From Zantedeschia hybrid cultivar (Eukaryota > Streptophyta > Magnoliopsida > Alismatales > Araceae), in NCBI GenBank assembly GCA_030544215.1, contig JARZZO010000003.1, positions 35,220,379-35,284,378 of the forward strand: a stretch of DNA of 64,000 nt. The letters are read 5' to 3'. Below the pieces are notes generated by a model. That model ran no database searches, was not told where the DNA came from, and was given only the letters and a program-made list of their open reading frames with translations. A program made the position numbers and the translations under genes. The first letter of the stretch is position 1. Every line of letters starts with the position of its first letter. Below are positions 47,230-57,176 of the stretch, in pieces.

Positions 47230-49020
47230 TAATATTACTGGTTAGGAATGATAAAAAAATATTTGGAACTGATCAAGGTGGTCCATTATCATTTCCAGTA
47301 TAATAAGAATCACTTCCTAAAACTTATTATAATATCTAATGGTGCTTTAGTAGTGATATTAAAGATAAATTTGTCCGATTATATCTTCCAGTGTATTAAG
47401 AATCATTCATTTCCTAGACTTTTTATCATTCCAGAGCTCTGCAAGTGATGATATTTAGTTGGAATTGATCAAAATACCTTTGAAAGTGATAAAATGTTCC
47501 ATTATCACCTCCAGTCTAATAGGAAAGACATCCTAAACATTTTTATCACCACCGACGCTTTAGAAGTGATAATACGGTGTCGGAAGTGATTAACAATCTT
47601 GTGGAAGTGATAAAGTGTCTCATTATGTTATCGAATGTAGTACGAATCAATTCTTAAACATTTGCATCACATCGGGTGCACTGGAAATTATAATATAGTG
47701 TAAGAAGTGCTTAAAAATTTTCCCATCATCACCGCCACTTTAATAGTAATCACCTCCCAAATATTTTTATCATTTCCTGCGCACGACCTGACTATTTTTC
47801 TTTCACAGAGAGACCATCATGGTTGGCCAGAGGGTAATTTGCTACCAAAATCATTATGGAGGGTGATGCATAGAAGCGTAGATAAAGTTTTGGGTTCTCA
47901 GCAAAGATATATTATTTTGTAGATTGATAATTTCCTTTTTTCAATTTCTATGTTACAACCTTTATTTATCAAGTGATAATTTTTGTTTTTATGGTGTGTA
48001 TATGTTACAATTATTTCTCGTGGATGTGTTTATTTTTGATAGGATGTGATAATGATTGCACAAAAAGTGAATGTTTTCCTTAGATTTGATTATAGACTAA
48101 GAGGAAATAACTATTCATATTAATGGAGTATTATTTCATTAGGAAGTGATTACCAATTAACAAGAGTGATTATTTCCTAAGACGGCGTATTAATTTGTTT
48201 ATGAAGTCATTACTATTTTTAAGGGAGTGATGCAAATATGTTTGTGCAAACCTCACATATAATATAGTCAATGCAATACACGTAGTCAGTTCAATGTTAT
48301 GCATATAATCGATCAAACGGATGATCTATTCGGGTTCAAAGTAGTCAGTTAATCGATTTAGAAAATAATTGGTAAATCAATTAAGACAATACATGTAATC
48401 GAGCACAACATAAAAGGACATGAACAAATAATCAAGTAATGCTAAACTAACAAAAGTAATCGATAGGAAGTACACATCTAATCGATTAACACTATACAAG
48501 TAATTGATAATAGACAATATATAGGAAGTGATTCGTACTATACTGAACGTGATAATTTGACACTTTATCACTTGCACAAGTTCTTTTAATCAAGTGATAA
48601 AACAACCTCTACAAGTGATAACAATGTTCCATTTTAACCTCCAGTCTAATAAAAATCACTTTCGAACATTTAAAAAGCATCTAGACTCTAGAAGCGTGTC
48701 AAAAACCTTTGGAGTGATAACTTGCAGTTTAATTAATACGAGTCCCTTCCTAAACATTTTTTAGAAGAGTCATTTCCGTTCAAGTGACTTGGAAGTGATA
48801 ATACCGGTAGAAGTGATTCAAAAAGCCGTAGCCTTAGAAGTGTCACATTATCACTTTGGATAGTGATGCACACATTTAACCGATTACTACTACACACGTA
48901 ATCGATTAACACTACACAAATAGTAGGAAGTGGTTATTACTATACTGGAAGTTATAATTCTGACGCTTTATCTCTTCGAAAAGTTCGTTTATCAAGTGAT
49001 AAAGTCCAAACATTCTGTTT
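47230..49020. repeat. GAAGTGATAA-type degenerate repeat arrays
   Basis: Two blocks (about 47230-47790 and 48530-49020) repeat units of roughly 120-130 bp with phrases TCCATTATCACCTCCAGT, AGAATCACTTCCTAAACATT and GAAGTGATAATAC. Related AATCACTTCCTA phrases lie at 43990-44400, on the other side of the DUF1985 remnant, mostly in the same orientation. The middle (about 48300-48510 and 48870-48920) carries ATCGATTA motifs like those at 24160-24990. Confidence 0.6.
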
Positions 49021-49364
49021 TTTTGTCAAGTCCAAACATCCACCATCCGTCCCTAGACAATAGATAGTTTACCTTTCACTTAATGCAAAACATATAAAAT
49101 ATGCTATTAAACTCATCATATAAACTCGTTGAATCCCCCGTATAAAGTATGCAAAATATATAAACTTGTTGAAACATCATCATCAAGTCAAACAAATTTT
49201 TTTTACAGCCATTATCTGTAAATAGGAAAAAAAACATGCATTACAGCATTAAGAAATCATCACTCAGCCACACCACAGGCTGTTTTCAATACATGCTGAA
49301 TGTCCAAGCTAATTTTACAACTCCAGATAACTACGGATGATTGATCCTTGATTGTGACGGGGAT
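49021..49364. other. AT-rich stretch without recognised features
   Basis: Nothing was identified between the repeat array and the isolated LTR. Confidence 0.5.
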
Positions 49365-49702
49365 CCAGGAGCAGCTGGAATGGAGTCTAAGGTCCAATGT
49401 GCAGCTCATTTGGCCCATTAGGGGCCCATTGGGAGTCTTTTAATTTATCTGCAATTTTCACATGTTTTTAGTTATTTTCGGAGTTCTAGGGGTAGTTTAG
49501 TAATTTTTCTATTAGGATTTTTTTTGAAGAGTCTATATATTGTCCTGTATCCCCTCGTGGGAAAGCATTGAAGAAGAATTTTGAAATAAAGAGCCGCCGC
49601 TGCGTGCTTTCTCCCGAGACGGGACGGGAATCCTAGTCTTCTTCTCCTCCAACCCCTCTCTTCTCTCTACTTCCGGTCTACCCCCTCTGCTGTCCCGCAT
49701 CT
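49365..49702 (+). mobile_element. Isolated LTR of the element-B family
   Basis: TGACGGGGATCCAGGAGCAG through CTGTCCCGCATC aligns end to end with the 348-bp LTRs of element B, with scattered substitutions. The final CA is lost (CATCT). No PBS follows and no matching target duplication was found. It is an old solo or truncated LTR about 4.2 kb from element B. Confidence 0.8.
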
Positions 49703-50363
49703 CTTAGGATGTTGATCACTAGGCCTCAATCGGCAACTCTCTCCAATTCCACAGGTTCCTACATCTCTGTTTGAACATGTATCCTCAGTAAATTAATATG
49801 GAAAAAAAGATTAGCTATCATATAAAAAAGACAAAAATCTATGTATAAAATTGACTTACCATGAGGTTACTTGTAAATATGAAATTTGATGACGAAGATG
49901 TGATTCATGGGTGAGGGAGAGATCCTTCAATTGGTGTATAAAATCTAATGGCATTCTTCAAAGGCAACAAAATCAAAATGGCTGCTGGTAGCATTTGAAT
50001 CTCAACACAAACCTGCAGAACACTCATAGTGCATGCCTTAGGTCCTCCAATAGTGAAAGCAGATCCAAGATTTCTGATAAGAGATCAGATCTGTAAACTT
50101 GTCAACATATAATCTAAACCCATTTAAGGAAAGAACACAAGCTAACCAAGGAGGCATCTCAGCCAAAAGCTCAAGTTTAGTAGATTCCATTTACGTATAC
50201 CTACCGAGACGTGATCTTACATAAGCCAACATGAAATTGAGCTGGAACAGACATGGTTCTAAAATTCAGCCAACAGACTCAGAAAACAGCTAGCAAGCAG
50301 CTCTGTGAAGATGCTAAAATAGTCACACGACTACGCGAGCTGTCAAAATTTTTAAGGCCATGC
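49703..50363. other. Unassigned stretch 3' of the V-ATPase pseudogene
   Basis: No domain was recognised. A 51-codon minus-strand frame starting MESTKLELLAEMPPWLACVL (about 50191-50037) is open but matches nothing I know. Confidence 0.4.
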
Positions 50364-50695
50364 TCATCCTGGTTTTGCTGGCCATGTTGCCTGAGCCGAC
50401 ATGATTATACCACCTATAACTCCATACAACACAAGTGCGCTACGGAACATTTCAGTCACCAAAATCTTCACAAAGAGAGATGAGTTCTAAGCATTGGACA
50501 AAGCACCCATAAACCATGTATTTTCACCTGATTTGTAAAGATTACAAGACAAAGATAGATGATGCAGGCTAGCCTAGCACATACCCACAGAGGAGGTTTG
50601 CAAAACCAGCAATGATCCCTAAAGCAAAGATTGCATAACCGACTCTGAGAGACTCGGGCATAGATTTGGGGGAACATTATACCATAGTAAACTAC
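50364..50695 (-). pseudogene. V-ATPase proteolipid subunit c'' pseudogene (last exons)
   Basis: On the minus strand an exon ending at 50585 reads PESLRVGYAIFALGIIAGFA and NLLCG before a GTATGT donor. A second exon reads NSSLFVKILVTEMFRSALVL and YGVIGGIIMSAQATWPAK, ending at a TGA at 50364-50366. Both match the last two helices of the plant vacuolar H+-ATPase c'' subunit, including the buried Glu of the last helix (TEMF). The copy is broken. A TAG at 50487-50489 stands where Gln of ...AQNSSLF is expected, and bases are missing or shifted ahead of PESLR. No upstream exons were found in the window. An intron is kept, so this is a fragment of a duplicated gene, not a processed copy. Confidence 0.75.
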
Positions 50696-51156
50696 AGAGA
50701 CAGAGCCTCAAGACTGAACTTGCATGATAATCTGTTTATCTTACTTTCCACAGAAGCCCAGTGAGAATTCAGTTAGAACCACATAAGTACCAAATGACAT
50801 GAGGGTATGTACAAGTATGGGGCATTAATCTCAAAAACTGGAGGTCTATAGGAAAGCTTGCCTCCAACTGGCTCACTGATTCTTGTCCAGTGACCCTGAA
50901 TAATTAAAAAATAAAGAAAAACAAAGAAAAGATGAATGAGAACTCTATGCAATCCCACATGGTTTTCCAGATTGCCAGCCATTACTGTAAAAGAGTACGA
51001 TAATAAATTAAGCAAATGGATTCCAAAGATTAATAGAAAGCATCAATTATGAAATTTCATCTGCAAAAAAAAGTCAACTTCTAATATACAGATTTAAAGA
51101 ATTAGATGATCCTACAATGAAAATACTTACTATTGATTATGATGTTGTCTTTGCAT

Positions 51157-52516
51157 TCATGCCCTCCTATTTGACGTCAAATCAACCGCAACTTGCTCAC
51201 GTAATTGACTCATAAATTCATGATCACCTTGTCGCGATGACTCTCCTATAGTAGGATTTTCCGGTTCGTCTATATTCATCTCTACTTGAGAAGATAATGA
51301 AACAAGTGCATTTGGATCTTCAAAATAAGTAAATAACTGATCTTTGACCTTCTCTCTTCTAAGAAAATTATGTGATGCACAACAAGCAATCACAATATCT
51401 CTCTGAGTCGTTAAAGAATACGGTAGCATCCTATCTAGAATATGATAACGAGCCTTTAAAACACCAAATGTTCGTTCAATCACATTTCTAAGTTTTGCAT
51501 GTGCTTGATTGAAAATCTCTTCTTTTCCTTGTGCACGTACTCTATCACGAAAATCATTTATCCAATATCGTGTGTTTCGATAAGGAGTCATAAAATGCCG
51601 AGTATGCACATATGCAGCATCACAAAGATAATATTTATCTGCACATATTATAAATAAAATTTATATTTGCAATCACGATATAAAAACATAAAGAACAAAT
51701 ACAATTAATTAAAAAATCATGCCTGGAGGAGGAAATGGAAAGCAATGAACTGGATCATATGCAACTTCTTGTAGAATTCTTGAATCATGTGCAACCCCCT
51801 CCCATCCGGCAAAAACAAACGTAAACATCATATTAAAATCACAGACTGCTAGAACATTTTGAAAACATATATCTTGTCCTTGACCTCTATAAGGAGTTTT
51901 CTTTTCAATGGAAATCCTAGCATGCACAAGGGTACCGTTTAATACACCAACAGCACCTTACAAAAAAATATAAATACTCTCAAATGAAAAGTCAACTAAG
52001 AATATAGATATTCAAATTTGACATGCATATTATAAAACTCACCTTAAAAATTGATCGTATTCTTTTGTGATAACCAGGAACATTTGGATCTGGATCAAAT
52101 GTCGTAGGAACAATCATCTCTTTTGAAAATTCTATCATCGCTCCAAGTACTTGATGAAAATAGTGATGCACTGTTTGTGTTGAGTGTTGAAATCTTCGTT
52201 TAATCAATCTCACACATTTTCCATGACTAATAATGTTAAAAAACATTGCAACTTTTTCCTCAACAGAAACATATCGACTATCTTTCAACCATTCTTTTTC
52301 TCTAAAATGGTGACATAATTTGATGTATGTATCACGTGGCATCCGCAACAAGTCTTCACGTTGTCCATCATTTCTAGTTAACAATTCCATTGTATGGGCA
52401 GCACCAGTATATTGAGAAGTTAAATCTTTATTTTTTTTTCTTTGTTTCATCATTTTCCACCAAACATAAAGAAGACAAAGGATCTTAAACTGTCTTCTCA
52501 TACTTTGAGGAAGCAT
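51157..52516 (-). pseudogene. Harbinger transposase (HARBI1-like nuclease), degenerate
   Basis: Exon 1 (52516-52043) gives LRMPRDTYIKLCHHFREKEW, SVEEKVAMFFNIISHGK and PGYHKRIRSIFK before a GTGAGT donor. Exon 2 (51956-51723) gives GAVGVLNGTLVHARISIEKK, QNVLAVCDFNMMFTFVFAGW and EGVAHDSRILQEVA, ending at a GC donor. Exon 3 (51638-51157) gives DKYYLCDAAYVHTRHFMTPY and KLRNVIERTFGVLKARYHIL. The family's first catalytic Asp lies in (A/V)(I/L)DGTH; here it is LNGTL, Asn. The Asp of HDSR and the Glu of IERTFG remain. The start of exon 2 lacks the usual DC(I/V), and joining the visible splice sites shifts the frame. The enzyme should therefore be inactive. Confidence 0.8.
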
Positions 52517-52554
52517 TTATGTTTAGATATCTAAGAATTAAACACAAAAGGTCA

Positions 52555-52710
52555 AATTTAAGTACATAACATCCAAACACATAACACCAAACATACAATA
52601 TCCAAATGTATAGTGTCAAATACATAATATCCAAATGCATAGTACCGAACACACAATATTCAAACATAGTATGAAAATACATAATATTCAAAAACATAAT
52701 ACCTAACTAT
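52555..52710. repeat. AT-rich minisatellite, ~18-20 bp units
   Basis: Units of the form ACATAATATCCAAATGCATA recur about nine times between the two Harbinger genes. The 70-codon minus frame across them is a by-product. Confidence 0.75.
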
Positions 52711-52850
52711 AGTTTACAAATATATGACACATAAAGTCAAAGATTAGTCTTTAAATACATAACATCTAACATCAATCAAATAACATTCTTCATTTTCAAC
52801 ATGTTCCTCAACCAATTCATCCTAGCACTTGAGTCTTTAATGTCACACTA

Positions 52851-53774
52851 TTAGATCCACTGCTCCCGCATCTTCTCATCTGAAAAGAGAACAGCTGCTT
52901 GCGCATATAGCAAATCGGTTGGATTTAATGACATCTCATCTAACTTCTTGCAACAATCAACTAGACTAGGTGCACAAATAACACTAGGTTCACCCTTTTT
53001 AACATTCACAGCGTCGATCATGAATAATTCAAGTAACTTATCAAACTTCCTTTCAACAACAACCTTCTTCTTTTTCCTTGAAGGTTCCACATCCATAGCA
53101 TCAGATTCTAAAAGATACTCAATATTGGAAACGTCTGTAGCATGCATAGGATTAGGCGAATTCTCCTCAACGTCAATATGATCATCTTCTACTTCACGTA
53201 CATTAGAAGATGAAGTACTAGAAGGTCTAGGACACTTGCTTGCTGGACCCCATCCTATGCTTCCTGTAGCTGAAACACCTTCAAACAGAGTTTTACCTTC
53301 ATCTTCCCACCTAAAGCCACTCACCCTAAATGCTGATGCTTTTGGATGTGCCTATATCAAAAATAAAATAAGTTTAATATTTTTAATATAGGAATCATAA
53401 CATGATATAACTAATAAGTTGCTCACCTTCAAATACTCTTCCTATTTTTCGGGTGTCCAATCTATTGTTTTGGTAATAGGATTGTAACCATGCCCTGTAT
53501 TCTTGTTCACGAGATTGGACCACTCAACATACATGCTCCTTAAATAATCAAATTGATTTTTCATTTTCTTCTGCGTGACCTCCATATTATACCTCTCTTT
53601 TAACTGTTTTGCCACTCTTTCCCATGATTCTTTTCTTAGAGATGTTCCTAACCTTCCGACTCTTGCCACCTCACCAATGCAACAATCTAAAAAGAACTTA
53701 ACTCTCTCTTGATCCTTCCAACTGGTTCTAACTGTGCTACTTTTCACATTACCGGTTCCTTCTGATTGCGACAT
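52851..53774 (-). pseudogene. Harbinger ORF1: Myb/SANT-like DNA-binding protein, one stop
   Basis: Exon 1 (53774-53427) starts MSQSEGTGNVKSSTVRTSWK. It shows the trihelix-like SWKDQERVKFFLDCCIGEVA, ESWERVAKQLKERYNMEV and KKMKNQFDYLRSMYVEW, then NPITKTIDWTPEK. An in-frame TAG (53442-53444) then interrupts, followed by EEYLK. A 75-bp intron (53352-53426, GTGAGC...ATAG) joins in frame to AHPKASAFRVSGFRWEDEGK. The tail is acidic with a basic KKKKVVVERK nuclear-signal-like run. In PIF/Harbinger elements this protein binds the ends and brings the transposase into the nucleus. Only the single TAG prevents a full product. Confidence 0.8.
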
Positions 53775-53888
53775 CCTAATACATGCATAAGTGGTATTAT
53801 AAATAATGAATAAGTAGCACCAAGTAGAAACAAGTAATAAAACCTAATTTAATAGTACCAAGTAGAAACAAAGATTTGAGAGAATACT

Positions 53889-54236
53889 TGATGGGGATCC
53901 AGGAACGGCTGGAATGGGGTCAAAGGCCCAATGTGCAGTTTAGTTGGCCCATTAGGGGTCCACTTGGAGTCTTTTAATTTACATGTAATTTTCCCATGTT
54001 TTTTAGTTATTTTCGGAGTCCTAGGGGTAATTTAGTAATTTTCATATTAGGGTTTCTTTGAAGAGTCTATATATTGTCCTGTACCCCCTCGTGGGAAGGC
54101 ATTGAAGAAGAAATTTGAAATGAAGAGCCACCGTTGCGTGTTTTCTCCCGAGACGGGACGGGAACCCTAGCCTTCTTCTCCTCCAACCCCTCTCTTCTCT
54201 CTACTTCCGGTCTACCCCCTCTCCTGTCCCGCATCA
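53889..54236 (+). mobile_element. Element B 5' LTR
   Basis: 348 bp, TG...CA. GTCTATATATTGTCC near 54065 is a likely TATA box for element transcription, and the U5-side ends in a CT-rich run. Confidence 0.88.
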
Positions 54237-54239
54237 ATT

Positions 54240-54252
54240 TGGTATCAGAGCC
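54240..54252 (+). promoter_or_regulatory. Element B primer-binding site
   Basis: TGGTATCAGAGCC three bases after the LTR is a perfect tRNA-iMet type PBS. Confidence 0.9.
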
Positions 54253-55380
54253 CAAGCTCGATCCCCACCACAACCGCTCCCCTTCTTCGTCTTCTTCCTC
54301 TTCTTCCACTCTCCCTTCCCCCGAACCTGTAGCACACAGTCTCCGGAATCGCGAGCTCCCTCCCCACCGCCGCCGCTGGTCCTGGGGAAACAACGCCATC
54401 CCGACAAGCTCCCTGCCCGGCGGCTCGCAAGCCCGAGTCGGGCCCCCGCAGGGGCCTGTCGGCCCTCCCCACTTCCCGCCAGGTCGAGTCCTCCCCGCCG
54501 GCATCGCCCCGCTCGGTTCTGAACGCGGCCATCCCCGCCGTCGCAGGCCTCGGAGGACCCTCCCCTACAGGCTCCCACCGACGCACGCGGGCTTCGGAGG
54601 GCCCATTCCCAGCGAGCTTCCTCTTCCCCCACCACAGCTCAGCGGCCCAGCAGGCCCTCACCGCCGGCCCCCTCCAACTCCCGCGAGCTCCGCGAGTCCC
54701 TCCACCTTGCGGCATTCGAAGCCGTCGCACGCGAGGCCAAGGTAGAGTACCGACGAGCCCTCTGACCGCCGCACGCGGGTCAGAGCTCTGCCATCGCACG
54801 CCGGCTGGAAGAACCAGCTCCGCGAGCCCCCTCCCTTCTCCATCGCAGGGTCTGGTCGGTTCCTTCCCGTGAGCGCTGTCGCCCCATTGAGTCTGCCCAA
54901 GCGGCCCCCCGCGAGCTACGTGGTGCTCGGCACCATCCAAGTCGGGTTCCCACCCCTTCTTGACCGTCGGAGCTCCGCAGCCAGCGCCGCCTGCGCTATT
55001 GAAGCCGGCCGCCGGCGTCATCGCAGCCTGTCGCTCGACCCGCAGCCACTGTCGCCGTCGCCATCTCCCACCGCCGGCGCCGGGAACCGCCGCTGCGCTC
55101 GGCCGCCGCAGCCTTCCTCACCGCCTCCCCTTACGCTGTTAGGGTTGGAGGGATGGAGAAGAAGGCCCCTCGTATCAGGTCGTTTGGATTCGAATCCGAA
55201 CGGGTCTGAACCGAATACATAACCCCCAGGATCCGTTTAACTTGAGTATCGGTTCACCTGAACCGGTTCATTAGAACCGGATCCGACCCAGCGAGCGAAC
55301 CGGCAGCCAAGTCAACTGGTTCAGCCGAACCGGTTCAACCCAGCTCAGGCACAAATCTGCCGGTTTGCTACAGTGCCCGG
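54253..55380 (+). other. Element B GC-rich leader
   Basis: Strongly GC- and CpG-rich, with overlapping open frames on both strands (for example 54134-54745 plus, 55021-54245 minus). These frames are proline-, arginine- and glycine-rich and show no domain. The leader occupies the place where gag would normally start. It is not clearly alike in sequence to the leader of element A, only in composition and position. Confidence 0.6.
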
Positions 55381-55389
55381 GCGGTGCAC

Positions 55390-55860
55390 TAGAGGTTCTT
55401 ATCGCACCACCATCGCCGAGAACTCGTCTGTGCTCCGATTTGCGAGCCGCTAGCGCCGTTGGGTTCGTATCGGCGAGGCCGACCTCGCTGTACGTTCCGC
55501 CTGACAGCAGCGTCTCGTTTTGCGTGCAGCACTTGCACGCTTTACGAGGACGCTCGGGTGCGCAGTTCGAGATCTTTCCGGACTCCGATTTGTGCACCGT
55601 TCGCGCCATCGGATCCGTCTCGACGAGGCCAACTCGGATCCAGTGTGTTGTTCCCAGATTTGCCTCATTTTGCGTGCCACTTCTGCACGCATACCGAGGA
55701 CCCCGAACGTGCATCCCGAGGCCAACCCAAGTTGCCTCGATTTGCGTGCCAGCATCCCAGCGCACAGATTTCACAGCAGCTAGTGCCCACTTACCTCGTT
55801 TTGCGTGCCACTTTTTGCATGCATATCGAGGATGATGATTTGAGCTCCGATTCTTGTGCC
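55390..55860 (+). repeat. Element B CG-rich internal repeats
   Basis: TCGTTTTGCGTGC, GCACGCATACCGAGGA and TCTCGACGAGGCC phrases recur, in the same order as in element A (12390-12960 on the minus strand). The block GCACC..C..CGCGAG-CTCGTCT just ahead of them is also shared. Confidence 0.65.
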
Positions 55861-55936
55861 GATCGTATCGTTGGCATCCTTGCAGTGAGGCGGACCTCGT
55901 CCATCATTTCTTTGGCCAGTGGTACGTTTTATCATC

Positions 55937-56917
55937 ATGGATTTTAGTTTTGAGGTAGAGCTACCCAATTCCGTGAAAACTCGGGTGTATCTTGAGGCAA
56001 CGTCGTTCGGCAACGTCATTTCACAATCTATTGTGGATTCTATCTCCCACACGGACTACGTAAGGGTCTCTAGTAATCAAGTCTATGTGCCATTTTTCCA
56101 TCTCTTAAGGAGCAGCAGTACTTCCCGAGCCGTCAGGTATTATGATGATGCATGGTGCAAGATTATACCCAATGGCTCGTATATCGGTTTGGGTAGAGAA
56201 TGGATAGACGAGCGGCAAGTTGTGATTGATCATACTGGACGAGATTGTCTAATACAACCTGAGGAATACCAGGCACCCTTTCTTATTCTCAATGCCACTT
56301 ATCAGGATCGAGAGAGGTTTCAACAAGTAGTTGATTAGGAGCGCGAGAAGTCCCAGATGAGGAGTGAGCTTCAGAAGATTTCTGCCATGCTGGCCAAGCT
56401 GACCAAGCCAAAAGATGTTGTCTATGAGGCCGACCCAACGATGCTTGAGGAGTATGAAAATCAAATGAAGGAGGTGCACTATGTGGCTGATCCAGTCCTA
56501 GAAGATGAATATTTGGGGGAGGTCGAATCAGTGACGCCTATAGCAGATAATGACCTCTTCCCCACTAAAGGGAATGGGCCGAAGACAGAACCGCTACTGG
56601 AAGATGTAGTCAATCAACCGAAGGTCGTTAAAGATGTCATCAGTTTGCATGATTTTGACCATATATGGAGCGACGTCGAGGCACAATTTCCTCCTCAGGT
56701 TGGAGCATTCATGCGCGCGATGGTTCATGGGTCATCGGTGTTGTTTTCCGAGCATGCTACCATCATTCCCCCATGGATATTGACTCATTTTAAAATTCGA
56801 AGACGAATTTTTTCGAACCAGGAGAGAATGATGGGGATCCAGGAACGGCTGGAATGGGGTCAAAGGCCCAATGTGCAGTTTAGTTGGCCCATTAGGGGTC
56901 CACTTGGAGTCTTTTAA
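55937..56917 (+). pseudogene. Element B ORF: retropepsin-fold-like protein lacking DTG, one in-frame TAG
   Basis: From the ATG at 55937 the frame reads MDFSFEVELPNSVKTRVYLE, ATSFGNVISQSIVDSI and DDAWCKIIPNGSYIGLGREW, then IDERQVVI. A single TAG at 56336-56338 follows FQQVVD. The same frame then continues with KSQMRSELQKISAMLAKL, an acidic stretch, HDFDHIWSDVEAQF and LTHFKIRRRIFSNQ, ending inside the 3' LTR. It aligns with the intact 329-aa ORF of element A from start to end. At the position of the retropepsin D(T/S)GA it has EATS. A leaky or recent stop would fit the near-identical LTRs. Confidence 0.65.
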
Positions 56918-57176
56918 TTTACATGTAATTTTCCCATGTTTTTTAGTTATTTTCGGAGTCCTAGGGGTAGTTTAGTAATTTTCATATTAGGGTTTCTTTG
57001 AAGAGTCTATATATTGTCCTGTACCCCCTCGTGGGAAGGCATTGAAGAAGAAATTTGAAATGAAGAGCCACCGTTGCGTGTTTTCTCCCGAGACGGGACG
57101 GGAACCCTAGCCTTCTTCTCCTCCAACCCCTCTCTTCTCTCTACTTCCGGTCTATCCCCTCTCCTGTCCCGCATCA
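56829..57176 (+). mobile_element. Element B 3' LTR
   Basis: 348 bp. It differs from the 5' LTR at GTAGTTTAG versus GTAATTTAG and TCTATCCCC versus TCTACCCCC. Confidence 0.88.

Larger units (their letters stand above)
51157..53774 (-). mobile_element. Decayed PIF/Harbinger transposon (ORF1 plus transposase)
   Basis: Both genes of a PIF/Harbinger element lie in order on the minus strand: the Myb/SANT-like ORF1 (53774-52851), then the DDE_Tnp_4 transposase (52516-51157). Terminal inverted repeats and a TTA/TAA duplication could not be located, so the limits given are those of the genes. An AT-rich ~20-bp minisatellite (52555-52710) separates the two. Confidence 0.8.
53889..57176 (+). mobile_element. 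Element B: young 3.29-kb non-autonomous gypsy-type LTR element
   Basis: Two 348-bp LTRs (53889-54236 and 56829-57176), both TGATGGGGATCC...CCCGCATCA, differ at only about two positions that I could find, so insertion was recent. Order on the plus strand: LTR, PBS (TGGTATCAGAGCC), GC-rich leader, CG-rich repeats, one ORF, polypurine tract (CCAGGAGAGAA), LTR. There is no gag zinc knuckle, RT or integrase. The leader repeats and ORF match element A. Unlike A, the flanks (ATACT left, AAAAA right) do not form a target duplication, which suggests recombination or a flanking deletion after insertion. Confidence 0.9.

Noticed and set aside
50037..50191. Minus-strand 51-codon frame MESTKLELLAEMPPWLACVL...
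   Set aside because: Open with an ATG, but short, unmatched and in AT-rich repeat-bearing sequence. Not enough to call a gene.
54134..55021. Long frames in the GC-rich leader of element B (203 and 258 codons)
   Set aside because: Same reason: composition-driven, on both strands, crossing the LTR and PBS, without recognisable domains and not conserved with element A.
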